The position numbers and the translations under genes were made by a program. Below the pieces are notes generated by a model. The model made no database searches. It was not told where the DNA came from and saw only the letters and a list, made by a program, of their open reading frames with translations. Below are positions 1-9,101 of a DNA stretch of 56,116 bases, one piece after another; position 1 is the first letter of the stretch, and every line of letters starts with the position of its first letter. This DNA is from Zoogloea sp. (GTDB lineage Bacteria; Pseudomonadota; Gammaproteobacteria; Burkholderiales; Rhodocyclaceae): positions 1 to 56,116 of the forward strand of contig NZ_JAFLDT010000017.1 of assembly GCF_017302315.1 (NCBI RefSeq). Reading direction: 5' to 3'.

Positions 1-1564
1 CCGAGGTGCCACCGGAGAAGCGGCCGTCGGTCAGCAGGGCACAGCTCTTGCCCAGCCCCTTGGACTTCAGGTAACTGGTCGGGTAGAGCATCTCCTGCAT
101 GCCAGGGCCGCCCTTCGGGCCTTCGTAGCGAATCACCACGACGTCACCCGCCACGATCTGGTCGCCCAGGATGCCCTCCACTGCGGCCTCCTGGCTCTCG
201 AACACGCGAGCACGCCCGGTGAAGGTCCAGATGGACTCATCCACGCCGGCGGTCTTCACGATGCAGCCCTTTTCGGCGATGTTGCCGTACAGCACGGCCA
301 GACCACCATCCTGGCTGAAGGCATGAGCCTTGTCGCGGATGACCCCCTTGCTGCGGTCCATGTCCAGCTCGTTCCAGCGGCGATCCTGGCTGAAGGCGAC
401 CTGGGTCGGCACACCGCCCGGCGCGGCCTTGTAGAAGTTGAACACACCGCTGTCGTGGGCCTGCATCACGTCCCAGCTAGCCAGAGCCTCGGCCATCGTC
501 CTGGTATGGACAGTGGGCAGATCCGTGTGCAGCAGCCCGGCGCGATTGAGCTCCCCGAGGATGGCCATGATGCCGCCGGCACGGTGCACATCTTCAATAT
601 GCACGTCGGCCACGGCGGGCGCCACCTTGCACAGGCAAGGTACTTGGCGCGAGATACGATCAATGTCCTTCATGGTGAAGTCGACACCGGCTTCCTTGGC
701 CGCCGCCAGCAGGTGCAGCACCGTGTTGGTGGAGCCCCCCATGGCCACATCAAGGCTGATGGCGTTCTCGAAAGCCCTGAAACTGGCGATGGAGCGCGGC
801 AGGACGGATTCGTCATCCTTCTCGTAGTAGCGGCGAGCCATGTCTACGATGGCGCGGCCGGCACGCAGGAAGAGCTGCTCGCGATCTGCGTGGGTGGCAA
901 GCACGGTACCGTTGCCCGGCAGAGACAGGCCAAGGGCTTCGGTCAGGCAGTTCATGGAATTGGCGGTGAACATGCCGGAACAGGAGCCACAGGTCGGGCA
1001 GGCAGAGCGCTCGATGGCGTCCACCTCTTCGTCCGAGCAGCTACTGTCGGCAGCCTTGACCATGGCGTCCACCAGATCAAGGGAGATCACCTTGGCCTCC
1101 CACTTCACCTTGCCGGCCTCCATCGGGCCGCCGGACACGAAGATCGCCGGGATGTTGAGGCGCAGGGCAGCCATCAGCATGCCCGGAGTGATCTTGTCGC
1201 AGTTGGAGATGCACACCATGGCATCCGCCGTGTGGGCGTTGCACATGTACTCCACGCTGTCGGCGATCAGGTCGCGGCTGGGCAGGCTGTAGAGCATGCC
1301 GCCATGGCCCATGGCAATGCCGTCATCGACGGCGATGGTGTTGAATTCCTTGGCAACACCACCGGCCTTCTCGATCTCGCGCGCCACCAGCTGGCCCAGA
1401 TCCTTGAGATGTACGTGACCGGGAACAAACTGGGTGAAGCTGTTCACCACCGCGATGATCGGCTTTTCGAAATCGCCGTCCTTCATGCCGGTGGCGCGCC
1501 AAAGGGCGCGGGCGCCGGCCATGTTGCGACCGGCGGTGGAAGTGCGGGAACGATACTGGGGCAT
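1..1564 (-). CDS. ilvD: Dihydroxy-acid dehydratase IlvD, 3' end outside window
   Basis: Catalyses dehydration of 2,3-dihydroxy acids to 2-keto acids in valine, leucine and isoleucine synthesis (cytosolic Fe-S enzyme). 521 codons are visible from the ATG at 1564; the reading frame runs off the left edge inside the RFSGGTSG motif, so about 95 C-terminal residues are missing compared with the usual ~616. Cluster cysteines are present: Cys122 in [10 protein letters not shown] and the CPTCGSC group at about 189-195; the DDGIAMGH motif lies near 80-87. The start is supported by a GGAG 9-10 bases upstream. A TAGAAT -10-like box lies on the minus strand at 1611-1616. The gene is divergent from a Liv-type transporter, which fits a branched-chain amino acid theme. 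Identity is secure. Confidence 0.96.
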   Translation of the reverse strand, partial: MPQYRSRTSTAGRNMAGARALWRATGMKDGDFEKPIIAVVNSFTQFVPGHVHLKDLGQLVAREIEKAGGVAKEFNTIAVDDGIAMGHGGMLYSLPSRDLIADSVEYMCNAHTADAMVCISNCDKITPGMLMAALRLNIPAIFVSGGPMEAGKVKWEAKVISLDLVDAMVKAADSSCSDEEVDAIERSACPTCGSCSGMFTANSMNCLTEALGLSLPGNGTVLATHADREQLFLRAGRAIVDMARRYYEKDDESVLPRSIASFRAFENAISLDVAMGGSTNTVLHLLAAAKEAGVDFTMKDIDRISRQVPCLCKVAPAVADVHIEDVHRAGGIMAILGELNRAGLLHTDLPTVHTRTMAEALASWDVMQAHDSGVFNFYKAAPGGVPTQVAFSQDRRWNELDMDRSKGVIRDKAHAFSQDGGLAVLYGNIAEKGCIVKTAGVDESIWTFTGRARVFESQEAAVEGILGDQIVAGDVVVIRYEGPKGGPGMQEMLYPTSYLKSKGLGKSCALLTDGRFSGGTS

Positions 1565-1671
1565 CTCGAGGACTCCGTCTTGAAACGAATGAATGTGTTG
1601 CCAGCCTTCCATTCTAGCCCGACAGAAGGGCCGGTGCCGCCACTCGCTACTTGCCGGTACAGCCGGGGCAG

Positions 1672-1687
1672 CTTACGCGAGCGTAAG
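1672..1687. promoter_or_regulatory. Operator-like palindrome in the ilvD/liv divergent region
   Basis: CTTACGC-GA-GCGTAAG is a perfect 7-bp inverted repeat with a 2-base centre, located about 60 bp upstream of the ilvD -10-like box and before the liv operon. Symmetry and position suggest a regulator site. The shape is like dyads bound by MerR-family regulators of branched-chain amino acid catabolism (LiuR type), but this assignment is a guess. Confidence 0.4.
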
Positions 1688-1865
1688 TTCGGGTAATCCC
1701 CCATTGGCCGCCAGCGGCGATGGCCCCTTAATAGGCTTGCATAGAGCAACACGCACAACGCTCCTGCCCCGAGCGCAGCCGCACCATTCGTTACATTTGA
1801 GAAAAGGTTTGGACACGCAGGGGCACTAGGCTTGGCGCAATAAGAAACACAACGGAGACCTCGCA

Positions 1866-2003
1866 ATGAGCCCATTGCCCATCCTGGCCTTGATCCTCAC
1901 GGTCAGCCTCGCCCTCGCCGTTGCGCACAGACTTGCAGCTGCCCGCCAGCAGCGCGCGCGCCTGCGCAAACAGCCCCTCTCCTCCACCCGGGCGAAGCAC
2001 TGA
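1866..2003 (+). CDS. Small membrane protein of 45 residues, unknown
   Basis: An ATG at 1866 preceded by GGAG (spacing about 8) opens a 45-codon frame that stops 24 bases before livG. The product has a hydrophobic N-terminal segment (roughly residues 3-22: leucine/alanine/isoleucine rich) followed by a basic tail rich in Arg and Gln, as in small single-pass membrane proteins. It is co-directional with livGFKHM and could be the first gene of that transcript. I recognise no family. It may be a leader ORF; no run of Leu, Ile or Val codons typical of an attenuator peptide is evident beyond normal hydrophobic content. Confidence 0.45.
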   Translation: MSPLPILALILTVSLALAVAHRLAAARQQRARLRKQPLSSTRAKH

Positions 2004-2027
2004 TTTCGCCCCCAACCGGGAAGTCCC

Positions 2028-2795
2028 ATGAGCGAGTTCATCCTGGAAACTGCCGGCCTGACGAAGGAGTTCAAGGGCTTTGCGGCGGTATCCAACGTCG
2101 ATCTGAAGGTCCGTCGCGGCCATATCCACGCCCTGATCGGCCCCAACGGCGCCGGCAAGACCACCGTATTCAACCTGCTGACCAAGTTTCTGCCTCCCAC
2201 CCGCGGCAGCATCGTCTTCGATGGGCAGGACATCACCCGTGAAGCGCCAGCCGTCACGGCGCGCCGGGGGCTGGTCCGTTCCTTTCAGATCTCGGCAACA
2301 TTTCCGCACCTGACAGTAATGGAGAACGTCCGGATCGGACTACAGCGGAAGCTGGGTACCGAGTTCCATTTCTGGCGCTCCGAGAAGAGCCTGGATGTTC
2401 TCAACGGCCGCGCCATGGAGTTGCTCGAATCCGTGGATCTGGGGAGCTTTGCCGACACGATCACAGCGGAGATGCCCTATGGCCGCAAACGTGCCCTGGA
2501 GATCGCCACAACCCTGGCTCTCGAACCTACGATGATGCTCCTGGACGAACCCACCCAAGGCATGGGTCACGAGGACATCGGACGGGTGGTTGATCTGATC
2601 CGCAAGGTATCCGCCAATCGCACCATCCTGATGGTCGAGCACAACCTCTCCGTAGTAGCCAACCTGTGCGACCGCATCACCGTGCTTCAGCGAGGCAGCA
2701 TATTGGCGGAAGGCCCTTACGAGGAGGTCTCGAAAAACCCGCAGGTGCTCGAAGCCTATGTGGGCTCCAGCGACATGAACGACGCCCACCACTGA
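2028..2795 (+). CDS. livG: Liv-type ABC transporter ATP-binding protein (LivG-like)
   Basis: First ATPase of a hydrophobic/branched-chain amino acid-type (HAAT) importer, acting at the inner face of the cytoplasmic membrane. 255 residues. Walker A GPNGAGKTT at 38-46, a signature region MPYGRKRALE rather than a strict LSGGQ, Walker B LLDEPTQGM, and an H-loop in MVEHN. These variants are common in LivG proteins. Start ATG at 2028 has GGAAG just upstream. It is followed after 13 bases by livF and forms the operon livG-livF-livK-livH-livM. Substrate cannot be fixed from sequence: HAAT systems move Leu/Ile/Val but also amides, urea and aromatic compounds. Confidence 0.9.
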   Translation: MSEFILETAGLTKEFKGFAAVSNVDLKVRRGHIHALIGPNGAGKTTVFNLLTKFLPPTRGSIVFDGQDITREAPAVTARRGLVRSFQISATFPHLTVMENVRIGLQRKLGTEFHFWRSEKSLDVLNGRAMELLESVDLGSFADTITAEMPYGRKRALEIATTLALEPTMMLLDEPTQGMGHEDIGRVVDLIRKVSANRTILMVEHNLSVVANLCDRITVLQRGSILAEGPYEEVSKNPQVLEAYVGSSDMNDAHH

Positions 2796-2808
2796 CCGGA
2801 AGCGATCC

Positions 2809-3531
2809 ATGACCAGCGCCTTCGACCCCAAGCCCGAGATGCTGCGGATCCATGATCTGCATGCCTTCTACGGCGAGTCCCATATCCTCCACGGCATCGA
2901 CCTGAATGTCGGTCGCGGTGAATGCATCACCCTCCTTGGCCGCAATGGCTCCGGCCGCTCCACCACCCTCAAGTCCATTCTCGGCCTGGTGGGTCGACGT
3001 ACCGGATCGATCATGGTGAATGGCAAGGACGTCATTGCCGAGCCCACTCACCGCATGGCCCGCTACGGCATCGGCTACGTCCCCGAGGAACGCGCGATCT
3101 TTGCCTCCCTCTCCACCGAGGAGAACCTGATGCTGCCACCCCAGGTGGCGAGCGGCGGGATGAGTGTGGACGAGATCTACGGGATGTTCCCAAACCTGCT
3201 GGAGCGCCGCAGCAGCCCCGGCACCAAGCTGTCCGGCGGCGAGCAACAGATGCTCGCCATGGCCCGAGTACTGCGCACCGGCGCAAAGCTGTTGCTCCTC
3301 GACGAGATCACTGAGGGTCTGGCACCGGTCATCGTCAAGAAACTGGGTGAAGTCATCGTAGAACTCAAGAAACGTGGCTTCACCATCGTGCTGGTGGAGC
3401 AGAACTTCCGCTTCGCCGCCCCCCTGGCCGACCGCCACTACGTACTGGAGCACGGCGAGATCATCGCCACGATCACCAAGGAAGAACTACCCGGAAAGAT
3501 GGACTGGCTGCACCAAACCCTCGGCGTCTGA
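2809..3531 (+). CDS. livF: Liv-type ABC transporter ATP-binding protein (LivF-like)
   Basis: Second ATPase of the importer, 240 residues. Signature LSGGEQQMLAMAR and Walker B LLLLDEITEGLAP are intact, and the H-loop region VEQN is present. The Walker A reads GRNGSGRST at 44-52, so the lysine that normally contacts the nucleotide phosphates is Arg50. I recall the same substitution in some betaproteobacterial LivF proteins, so it need not mean loss of function, but ATP hydrolysis may rest mainly on LivG. Gap to livG 13 bp, to livK 32 bp. Confidence 0.9.
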   Translation: MTSAFDPKPEMLRIHDLHAFYGESHILHGIDLNVGRGECITLLGRNGSGRSTTLKSILGLVGRRTGSIMVNGKDVIAEPTHRMARYGIGYVPEERAIFASLSTEENLMLPPQVASGGMSVDEIYGMFPNLLERRSSPGTKLSGGEQQMLAMARVLRTGAKLLLLDEITEGLAPVIVKKLGEVIVELKKRGFTIVLVEQNFRFAAPLADRHYVLEHGEIIATITKEELPGKMDWLHQTLGV

Positions 3532-3563
3532 GCCGGCTCGACACAACAACGAAGGAGAGAGAC

Positions 3564-4778
3564 ATGACCATGAAAAAAGCGATTTCCATCGCCTGCACCA
3601 CCGCCCTTGCCACCCTGTCCGCAGGCGCCCACGCGCAGGTGTCCGGGGGAGTGGTGAAAATCGGCGTGCTGACCGACCTGTCGGGCACCTATTCCGACTT
3701 GGCCGGCTCCGGCGCCGTACTCGCCACCAAGATGGCGGTTGAGGACTTCATCGCCAAGGAAAAGCCCAGCTTCAAAATCGAGGTGGTGAGCGCCGACCAC
3801 CAGAACAAGGCCGACATTGCCTCCAACAAGGCCCGGGAATGGTTCGAACGTGAAGGCGTGGATACCGCCACTGAGCTGGTCACCACCTCCGTCGCCCTTG
3901 CCGTCATGAAGGTGGCCAAGGAGAAGGACCGCATCGCCCTGATGAGCGGCCCGGCCTCCACCCCCATCACCAACGAGCAGTGCAACGACGTTACCGTCCA
4001 CTACACCTACGACACCTACGCGCTGGCCAACGGTACGGCCAAGGCCGTGACCAAGCAGGGCGGCAAGAGCTGGTTCTTCCTGACCGCCGATTACGCCTTC
4101 GGCCAAGCCCTCGAAAAGGACGCCTCGGCCGTGGTCACCGCCAACGGAGGCAAGGTGCTGGGCTCCGTCCGCCACCCCTTCCCCGGCTCCGATTTCTCGT
4201 CCTTCCTGCTCAAGGCCCAGTCCTCCGGCGCCCAAGTGATCGGCCTCGCCAACGCCGGTGCCGACACCACCAACGCCATCAAGCAGGCCGCCGAGTTCGG
4301 CATCACCCCAACCCAGTCCCTGGCCGGCCTGCTGATGTTCATCACCGACATCCACTCTCTCGGCCTCAAGACCACCCAGGGTATGTACCTGACCGAAGGC
4401 TTCTACTGGGATCTGAATGACGAAACCCGCGCCTGGTCGAAGCGATTCTTCGGCGTGCAGAAGAAGATGCCGACCATGGTCCAGGCCGGGCAGTACTCCT
4501 CGGTGTATCACTATCTGAAAGCGGTGAAGGCCGCCGGCACGGATGACACCAAGAAGGTCATGGCCCAGATGAAGAAAACGCCGATCAACGACTTCTTTGC
4601 CAAGAACGGCCAGATCCGGGAAGACGGCCGGATGGTTCATGACATGTACCTGATGCAGGTGAAGAAGCCCGCCGAGTCCAAGTACCCGTGGGATTACTAC
4701 CATGTGCGCCAGGTGATCCCGGCGGCCGAGGCCTTCCAGCCCCTGGCCCAGTCCCGCTGCCCGCTGGTTAAGAAATAA
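3564..4778 (+). CDS. livK: Periplasmic substrate-binding protein of the Liv-type transporter
   Basis: Binds the substrate in the periplasm and delivers it to LivH/LivM. 404 residues with a Sec signal peptide (MTMKKA start, hydrophobic core, cleavage after AHA at about 24-25). The mature start VVKIGVLTDLSGTYSDLAGS is typical of type I periplasmic binding proteins of the Peripla_BP_6 family. A strong AAGGAGAGAGAC lies directly before the ATG at 3564; a second in-frame ATG at 3570 is possible. Third gene of the operon and probably the most highly expressed. Whether the ligand is a branched-chain amino acid or another small acid is not decided by the sequence. Confidence 0.88.
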   Translation: MTMKKAISIACTTALATLSAGAHAQVSGGVVKIGVLTDLSGTYSDLAGSGAVLATKMAVEDFIAKEKPSFKIEVVSADHQNKADIASNKAREWFEREGVDTATELVTTSVALAVMKVAKEKDRIALMSGPASTPITNEQCNDVTVHYTYDTYALANGTAKAVTKQGGKSWFFLTADYAFGQALEKDASAVVTANGGKVLGSVRHPFPGSDFSSFLLKAQSSGAQVIGLANAGADTTNAIKQAAEFGITPTQSLAGLLMFITDIHSLGLKTTQGMYLTEGFYWDLNDETRAWSKRFFGVQKKMPTMVQAGQYSSVYHYLKAVKAAGTDDTKKVMAQMKKTPINDFFAKNGQIREDGRMVHDMYLMQVKKPAESKYPWDYYHVRQVIPAAEAFQPLAQSRCPLVKK

Positions 4779-4799
4779 AAGCCGCTGCAACCACGATCC

Positions 4800-4824
4800 C
4801 CGGAGCGGCCCCGCACCGCTCCGG
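4800..4824 (+). repeat. Intercistronic hairpin between livK and livH
   Basis: CCGGAGCGG / CCGCTCCGG, a 9-bp perfect stem with a 7-base loop, directly after the livK stop and before the livH ribosome site (TGGAGTGACCC). No T-tract follows, so it is more likely an mRNA-stabilising or attenuating hairpin that lets livK exceed the membrane genes than a full terminator. Confidence 0.55.
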
Positions 4825-4838
4825 CCCTGGAGTGACCC

Positions 4839-5720
4839 ATGGAAATATTAGGCGTCCCATCCGCCCTGCTGGGCAGCCAGTTGCTGGTCGGGCTGATCAA
4901 CGGCTCGTTCTACGCCATCCTCAGCCTAGGGCTGGCGATCATCTTCGGCCTGCTCAACATCATCAACTTCGCCCACGGCGCCCAGTACATGATGGGTGCC
5001 TTCATCGCTTGGCTGGCATTGACCAAGTTCAACGTCAATTACTGGGTGGCCCTAATTGCAGCCCCCCTGCTGGTCGGCCTGTTCGGGGTCATCCTCGAAC
5101 GCACCATGCTGCGCAAGCTCTACAAGCTCGACCACCTCTACGGGCTGCTTCTGACCTTCGGTCTGGCCCTGATCATCGAGGGCGTCTTCCGTGATCAGTT
5201 CGGCATCTCCGGTGAGTCGTACGACGTTCCGGATGCCCTCGCCGGAGGCATCAATCTGGGCTTCATGTTCCTGCCCATCTATCGGGCCTGGGTCATCGTC
5301 GCATCCCTGACCGTTTGCTTCGGCACCTGGTACATGATCGAGAAGACTCGCCTGGGCGCCTACCTGCGCGCCGGTACCGAGAACTCCCAGATGGTCCAGG
5401 CCCTGGGCATCAACGTGCCCCTGTTAATCACCTTTACCTACGGTTACGGCGTCGCCCTGGCAGCTTTCGCCGGCGTACTGGCGGCCCCCGTCTTCCAGGT
5501 CAATCCGCTGATGGGCTCCAACCTGATCATCGTCGTGTTCGCCGTGGTGGTCATCGGCGGCATGGGCTCCATCCTGGGCTCCATCGTCACCGGTATCGGG
5601 CTTGGTCTGATCGAAGGCCTGACCCGGGTCTTCTACCCGGAAGCCTCCGCCGTCGTCGTCTTCGTCATCATGGTCATCGTCCTGCTGGTACGGCCTGCGG
5701 GTCTGTTCGGCAAGGCTTGA
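4839..5720 (+). CDS. livH: Liv-type ABC transporter permease LivH
   Basis: Integral membrane permease, 293 residues with about eight hydrophobic segments. The N-terminal pattern LINGSFYAILSLGLAIIFGL and the following NIINFAHGAQYMMGA are hallmark LivH sequences; VVIGGMGSILGS near residue 240 is the conserved cytoplasmic loop that meets the ATPases. Start ATG 4839 has TGGAG eight bases upstream. It pairs with LivM to make the membrane channel. Confidence 0.93.
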   Translation: MEILGVPSALLGSQLLVGLINGSFYAILSLGLAIIFGLLNIINFAHGAQYMMGAFIAWLALTKFNVNYWVALIAAPLLVGLFGVILERTMLRKLYKLDHLYGLLLTFGLALIIEGVFRDQFGISGESYDVPDALAGGINLGFMFLPIYRAWVIVASLTVCFGTWYMIEKTRLGAYLRAGTENSQMVQALGINVPLLITFTYGYGVALAAFAGVLAAPVFQVNPLMGSNLIIVVFAVVVIGGMGSILGSIVTGIGLGLIEGLTRVFYPEASAVVVFVIMVIVLLVRPAGLFGKA

Positions 5721-5731
5721 AAGGACACTCC

Positions 5732-6688
5732 GTGAGCACAACCAAGCAACCCTCCGCCCTGATCAAGACCGAGGCCTTGTACACCGCCCTGTTCGTCGTC
5801 GGGCTCATTGCGCCCTTCGCGGTCTATCCGACCTTCCTGATGAAGTTGTTCTGCTTCGCCCTTTTTGCCAGCGCCTTCAACCTGCTTCTTGGCTTTGCCG
5901 GCCTCCTGTCCTTCGGTCACGCCGCCTTCCTGGGCACGGCCGGCTACGTCTGCGGGCTGATGGTGCGCGACATGGGCGTTACTCCGGAAGTGGGCATCAT
6001 CGCGGGTACCGCAGCAGCCGGCCTGCTCGGCTGGCTGTTCGGCGTACTGGCCATTCGTCGCACAGGCATCTATTTCGCGATGATCACCCTGGCCCTGGCC
6101 CAGATGGTCTACTTCATCGTGCTGCAGGTAAAGGCCACCGGCGGTGAAGACGGTCTGCAGGGTGTCCCCCGCGGCCACCTCTTCGGCCTGGTGGACCTGT
6201 CCGACAACATTGCCATGTACTACCTGGTCTACGCCGTGTTCAGCATTGGCTTCTTCATCATCTACCGGACCATCCACTCACCCTTTGGCCAGATTCTCAA
6301 GGCCATCCGCGAAAACGAACCAAGAGCGATCTCCCTCGGTTACGACGTGAACAAGTTCAAGCTCATGGCCTTTGTGATCTCTGCGTCGCTGGCCGGCCTG
6401 GCCGGTGCCACCAAGACCCTCGTGTTCCAGCTCACCTCTCTCTCGGATGTTCACTGGCACATGTCGGGTGAAGTGGTGCTGATGACGCTGCTGGGTGGGT
6501 TGGGCACCATTCTCGGCCCGGCGGTCGGATCGGCCACCATCGTCACCCTGCAGAATGAACTGGCCGACAAGGTCGGCTCCTGGGTGACGGTGATCATGGG
6601 CTTGATCTTCGTCGTCTGTGTGTTGGCCTTCCGGCGTGGCATCGTCGGCGAAATCCAGGCTTTGATCCAACGCGCGGGCATCCGCTGA
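5732..6688 (+). CDS. livM: Liv-type ABC transporter permease LivM, GTG start
   Basis: Second permease, 318 residues from a GTG at 5732. The frame is open further upstream inside livH, but GTG 5732 follows AAGGA by six bases and gives the usual LivM length, so I choose it. Conserved segments: FNLLLGFAGLLSFGHAAFLG (substrate channel region), FAMITLALAQM, RAISLGYDVNKFKLMAFVIS and the ATPase-contact loop LLGGLGTILGPAVG. Last gene of the operon; it ends 30 bases before a strong terminator. Confidence 0.93.
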   Translation: MSTTKQPSALIKTEALYTALFVVGLIAPFAVYPTFLMKLFCFALFASAFNLLLGFAGLLSFGHAAFLGTAGYVCGLMVRDMGVTPEVGIIAGTAAAGLLGWLFGVLAIRRTGIYFAMITLALAQMVYFIVLQVKATGGEDGLQGVPRGHLFGLVDLSDNIAMYYLVYAVFSIGFFIIYRTIHSPFGQILKAIRENEPRAISLGYDVNKFKLMAFVISASLAGLAGATKTLVFQLTSLSDVHWHMSGEVVLMTLLGGLGTILGPAVGSATIVTLQNELADKVGSWVTVIMGLIFVVCVLAFRRGIVGEIQALIQRAGIR

Positions 6689-6718
6689 GCCGCGCTGCGA
6701 GGCTTGCCGCAAACAAAA

Positions 6719-6744
6719 ACGGACGGCCAAGGCCGTCCGTTTTT
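6719..6744. terminator. Bidirectional terminator between livM and the chemoreceptor gene
   Basis: ACGGACGGCC-AA-GGCCGTCCGT followed by TTTT on the plus strand and preceded by AAAA (T-tract for the minus strand). It lies between two convergent genes and can serve both. Confidence 0.85.
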
Positions 6745-6756
6745 CTTGAATCGGCC

Positions 6757-8379
6757 TCAGACCCGGAATCGGGACACAGTCTGATGAAGCTGGGTAGCCA
6801 GATCTTCCATGTCGTGTGCCGCGACTGCGGTGGACTCGACAGCCTCAGTATTCTCCCGCGCCATCGCCGCAATCGACTCGATGCTATCCGCGACCGCGGC
6901 GCTGGCCGTGCGCTGCCGCTCGGTGGCATCGGCAATTTCATCAAGGCCGCGCCCGACATCCGCCACCGACTCGTTGGCCGCTGCAATCGCGCTCGAAACC
7001 GAGGCCACCGCGGCGCGGCTTGAGCCCAGGTGGCCCAAACCCTCATCAATCGCCTTGCGCACAGCGACCGATTGCCGGGAAAGTTGCGATGTCACGGCGT
7101 CGATCTCGCCTGCCGAACGGGCCGACTTCTCCGCCAGCTTGCGGACTTCGTCCGCCACCACGGCAAACCCGCGCCCTTGCTCACCGGCTCTGGCGGCCTC
7201 GATGGCCGCATTGAGCGCGAGGAGGTTGGTCTGTTCGGCAATCTCCCTCACCTCCTGGGTCATTGAGGTGATGGACGACGTGGACTGGACAAACTCCTCG
7301 ACGGAAACGGCCATCTGACGCACCGCATCCTCGGCAAGCCCCACCTCGGCCACCAGCGATTCGAGTGTCCGCCCCCCCTCCTCGGCCCTCCGCAGGCTTT
7401 CCTGCGAACGCTGATGCACCCGCTCGGCACTACCTGCCACGTTGGCAATATTGGTCGCCATGTGCTCAACGGCCGCTGCAGCACTCACGGACTGATCGTT
7501 CTGCCGCCGCGATCCTTCCGCGACCCGTCCCGCGCTCGTTGCCAGTTGATGGGCCGAACCGGTCACCCGGGAGGCCGACTCGGACACATGGCGCACCAGC
7601 TTGGCAATGGTCCCGAGCATCTCGTTGAACGTGGCAGCCGTCTGACCGATCTCGTCCCTGCCGGCCACCTCGAGGCGACGGGTCAGATCACCCTCGCCTT
7701 TCGCAATCTCGGCAAGGCTCCGATTCATCTCGGCCAGGGGGCTGACGACGAACTTGCGAATGAAAAAGACCACGAAGGCGATCAGGGGAAGCGACAGGGC
7801 CAGGGCGCTGACGATGCTTTTCCACATGAAGGAATCGACCGCTGCGTTCACCTTGTCGAGGGACACCTTCATGCTCACCAGCCCAAGTGTGCTTCCCACC
7901 GGAACCTGGTGGCAACCAACGCAGTTCTTCCCCAGGTAGTTCTCGGATGCGAGGGCAGGTTTGACGACCCGCAGATACTCTCCAGCCTGGGGGTCGCGCT
8001 CCACGCGCACCAGCTCCTTGCCGCTGGCCAACACAGCCTTTTCGTCCACATCCAGCGGCGGAGGTGGCCGATTCCCGGCGCCAAACTGCTGCGTGACGGC
8101 GTCGCCCCGGATCACCACCAGATCCTTGATCACCGATAGCTGCTTGATCTGGTCGAGAAAGACCTCGCGCTGCCCGACCGTTCCGGTAATCATCATCCCG
8201 GTCAGGCCCGCCATGGTCATTTCATGGATGGCATGGGCGAAATCCTCCGCCTGGTCAATGGCCGTTTCCCGATTGACCCGGGTTTCCCAGGCGATCATGC
8301 CGCCCCAGGCGATGATCAACATCAGCCAGATGGCACCGGTCAGTCGAAGCCAAATGGGTGTGTTGGCGAGTTTGCGCAT
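6757..8379 (-). CDS. Methyl-accepting chemotaxis protein with haem-c motif in sensor domain
   Basis: Transmembrane chemoreceptor of 540 residues. TM1 about 10-30; periplasmic domain 31-185; TM2 about 188-208; HAMP about 209-262; signalling domain with the conserved tip [20 protein letters not shown]. The periplasmic part holds NCVGCH at 152-157: a CxxCH c-type haem attachment site, so the receptor probably senses redox state, oxygen or NO. A GTG-like/ATG start 15 bases upstream is possible, but GGAGGG sits 7-10 bases before the ATG at 8379, which decides the start. There is no C-terminal CheR-tethering pentapeptide. The gene stands alone, next to pth. Confidence 0.93.
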   Translation of the reverse strand: MRKLANTPIWLRLTGAIWLMLIIAWGGMIAWETRVNRETAIDQAEDFAHAIHEMTMAGLTGMMITGTVGQREVFLDQIKQLSVIKDLVVIRGDAVTQQFGAGNRPPPPLDVDEKAVLASGKELVRVERDPQAGEYLRVVKPALASENYLGKNCVGCHQVPVGSTLGLVSMKVSLDKVNAAVDSFMWKSIVSALALSLPLIAFVVFFIRKFVVSPLAEMNRSLAEIAKGEGDLTRRLEVAGRDEIGQTAATFNEMLGTIAKLVRHVSESASRVTGSAHQLATSAGRVAEGSRRQNDQSVSAAAAVEHMATNIANVAGSAERVHQRSQESLRRAEEGGRTLESLVAEVGLAEDAVRQMAVSVEEFVQSTSSITSMTQEVREIAEQTNLLALNAAIEAARAGEQGRGFAVVADEVRKLAEKSARSAGEIDAVTSQLSRQSVAVRKAIDEGLGHLGSSRAAVASVSSAIAAANESVADVGRGLDEIADATERQRTASAAVADSIESIAAMARENTEAVESTAVAAHDMEDLATQLHQTVSRFRV

Positions 8380-8484
8380 GGTGTGACCCTCCATACAGCC
8401 AGGATCGCAACGTCCCGGTCTGTGATGCTAGTGGGCGGTTTACGGCAGGGACATTGTGCGCCTTAAGGCTGCGGCGGGAAAATA

Positions 8485-9072
8485 TCAGGCGGGTGCCGCG
8501 CGGGCATTGAGACGTTGGGTAGCGGCGTTCCAGTCGGCCCTGGCCAGCAGGGGCCAGGCCAGAAGGGCACGATCCAGGGAAGCATCGATCAGGGCGGACT
8601 CTTCACGCCGAGGTGGCTTGAGGACGAAGTTGACCACTTCATTGCGGTCACCGGGGTGGCCGATACCCACCCGAAGACGCCAGAAGTCCTGGGTGCCCAG
8701 GTGGGCAGTGATGTCCTTGAGGCCATTGTGCCCCCCCAGACCACCACCGAACTTGAGCCGGAGCTGCCCGGGTGGAATGTCGAGTTCGTCATGGACGACA
8801 AGGATTTCCGCAGGGGCAATGCGGTAGAAACGGGCCAGCGCGGCCACCGACTGGCCGGAACGGTTCATGAAGGTCTGGGGCATCAGCAACCACACCCCGT
8901 CGGCACGAGCATTGGCTGCCAGGCCATGGAAACGGGCTTCCTTGCTAAACGCCGTACCTAGCTCACGGGCGAGGCGCTCACAAAACCAAAACCCGGCGTT
9001 ATGCCGGGTTTCAGCGTACTCACTCCCCGGATTACCGAGGCCGACGACAAGCTTTGGTGCGGGCTGACTCAT
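8485..9072 (-). CDS. pth: Peptidyl-tRNA hydrolase
   Basis: Recycles peptidyl-tRNA released from stalled ribosomes by cleaving the ester between peptide and tRNA. 195 residues, normal length. Conserved [20 protein letters not shown] with catalytic His24, the MNRSG loop and VVHDELD (catalytic-site Asp). Last gene of the ispE-prs-rplY-pth block, 29 bp after rplY, which is the usual order in beta- and gammaproteobacteria. Confidence 0.96.
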   Translation of the reverse strand: MSQPAPKLVVGLGNPGSEYAETRHNAGFWFCERLARELGTAFSKEARFHGLAANARADGVWLLMPQTFMNRSGQSVAALARFYRIAPAEILVVHDELDIPPGQLRLKFGGGLGGHNGLKDITAHLGTQDFWRLRVGIGHPGDRNEVVNFVLKPPRREESALIDASLDRALLAWPLLARADWNAATQRLNARAAPA

Positions 9073-9101
9073 CGTTCAGTGGCCTCGCTATCCGCGAAGA
9101 A

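Noticed and set aside
323-1696. 457-codon plus-strand frame
   Set aside because: Antisense to ilvD, whose protein sequence is certain on the other strand; composition is His/Gly rich as in shadow frames.
1828-1850. Possible sigma-54 promoter (GGGCAC-TAGGC-TTGG) before the small ORF
   Set aside because: The -24 GG is present but the -12 element has GG in place of GC; too weak to claim.
3438-4790. 450-codon minus-strand frame
   Set aside because: Antisense to livK; low-complexity Gly/His-rich product, no ribosome site.
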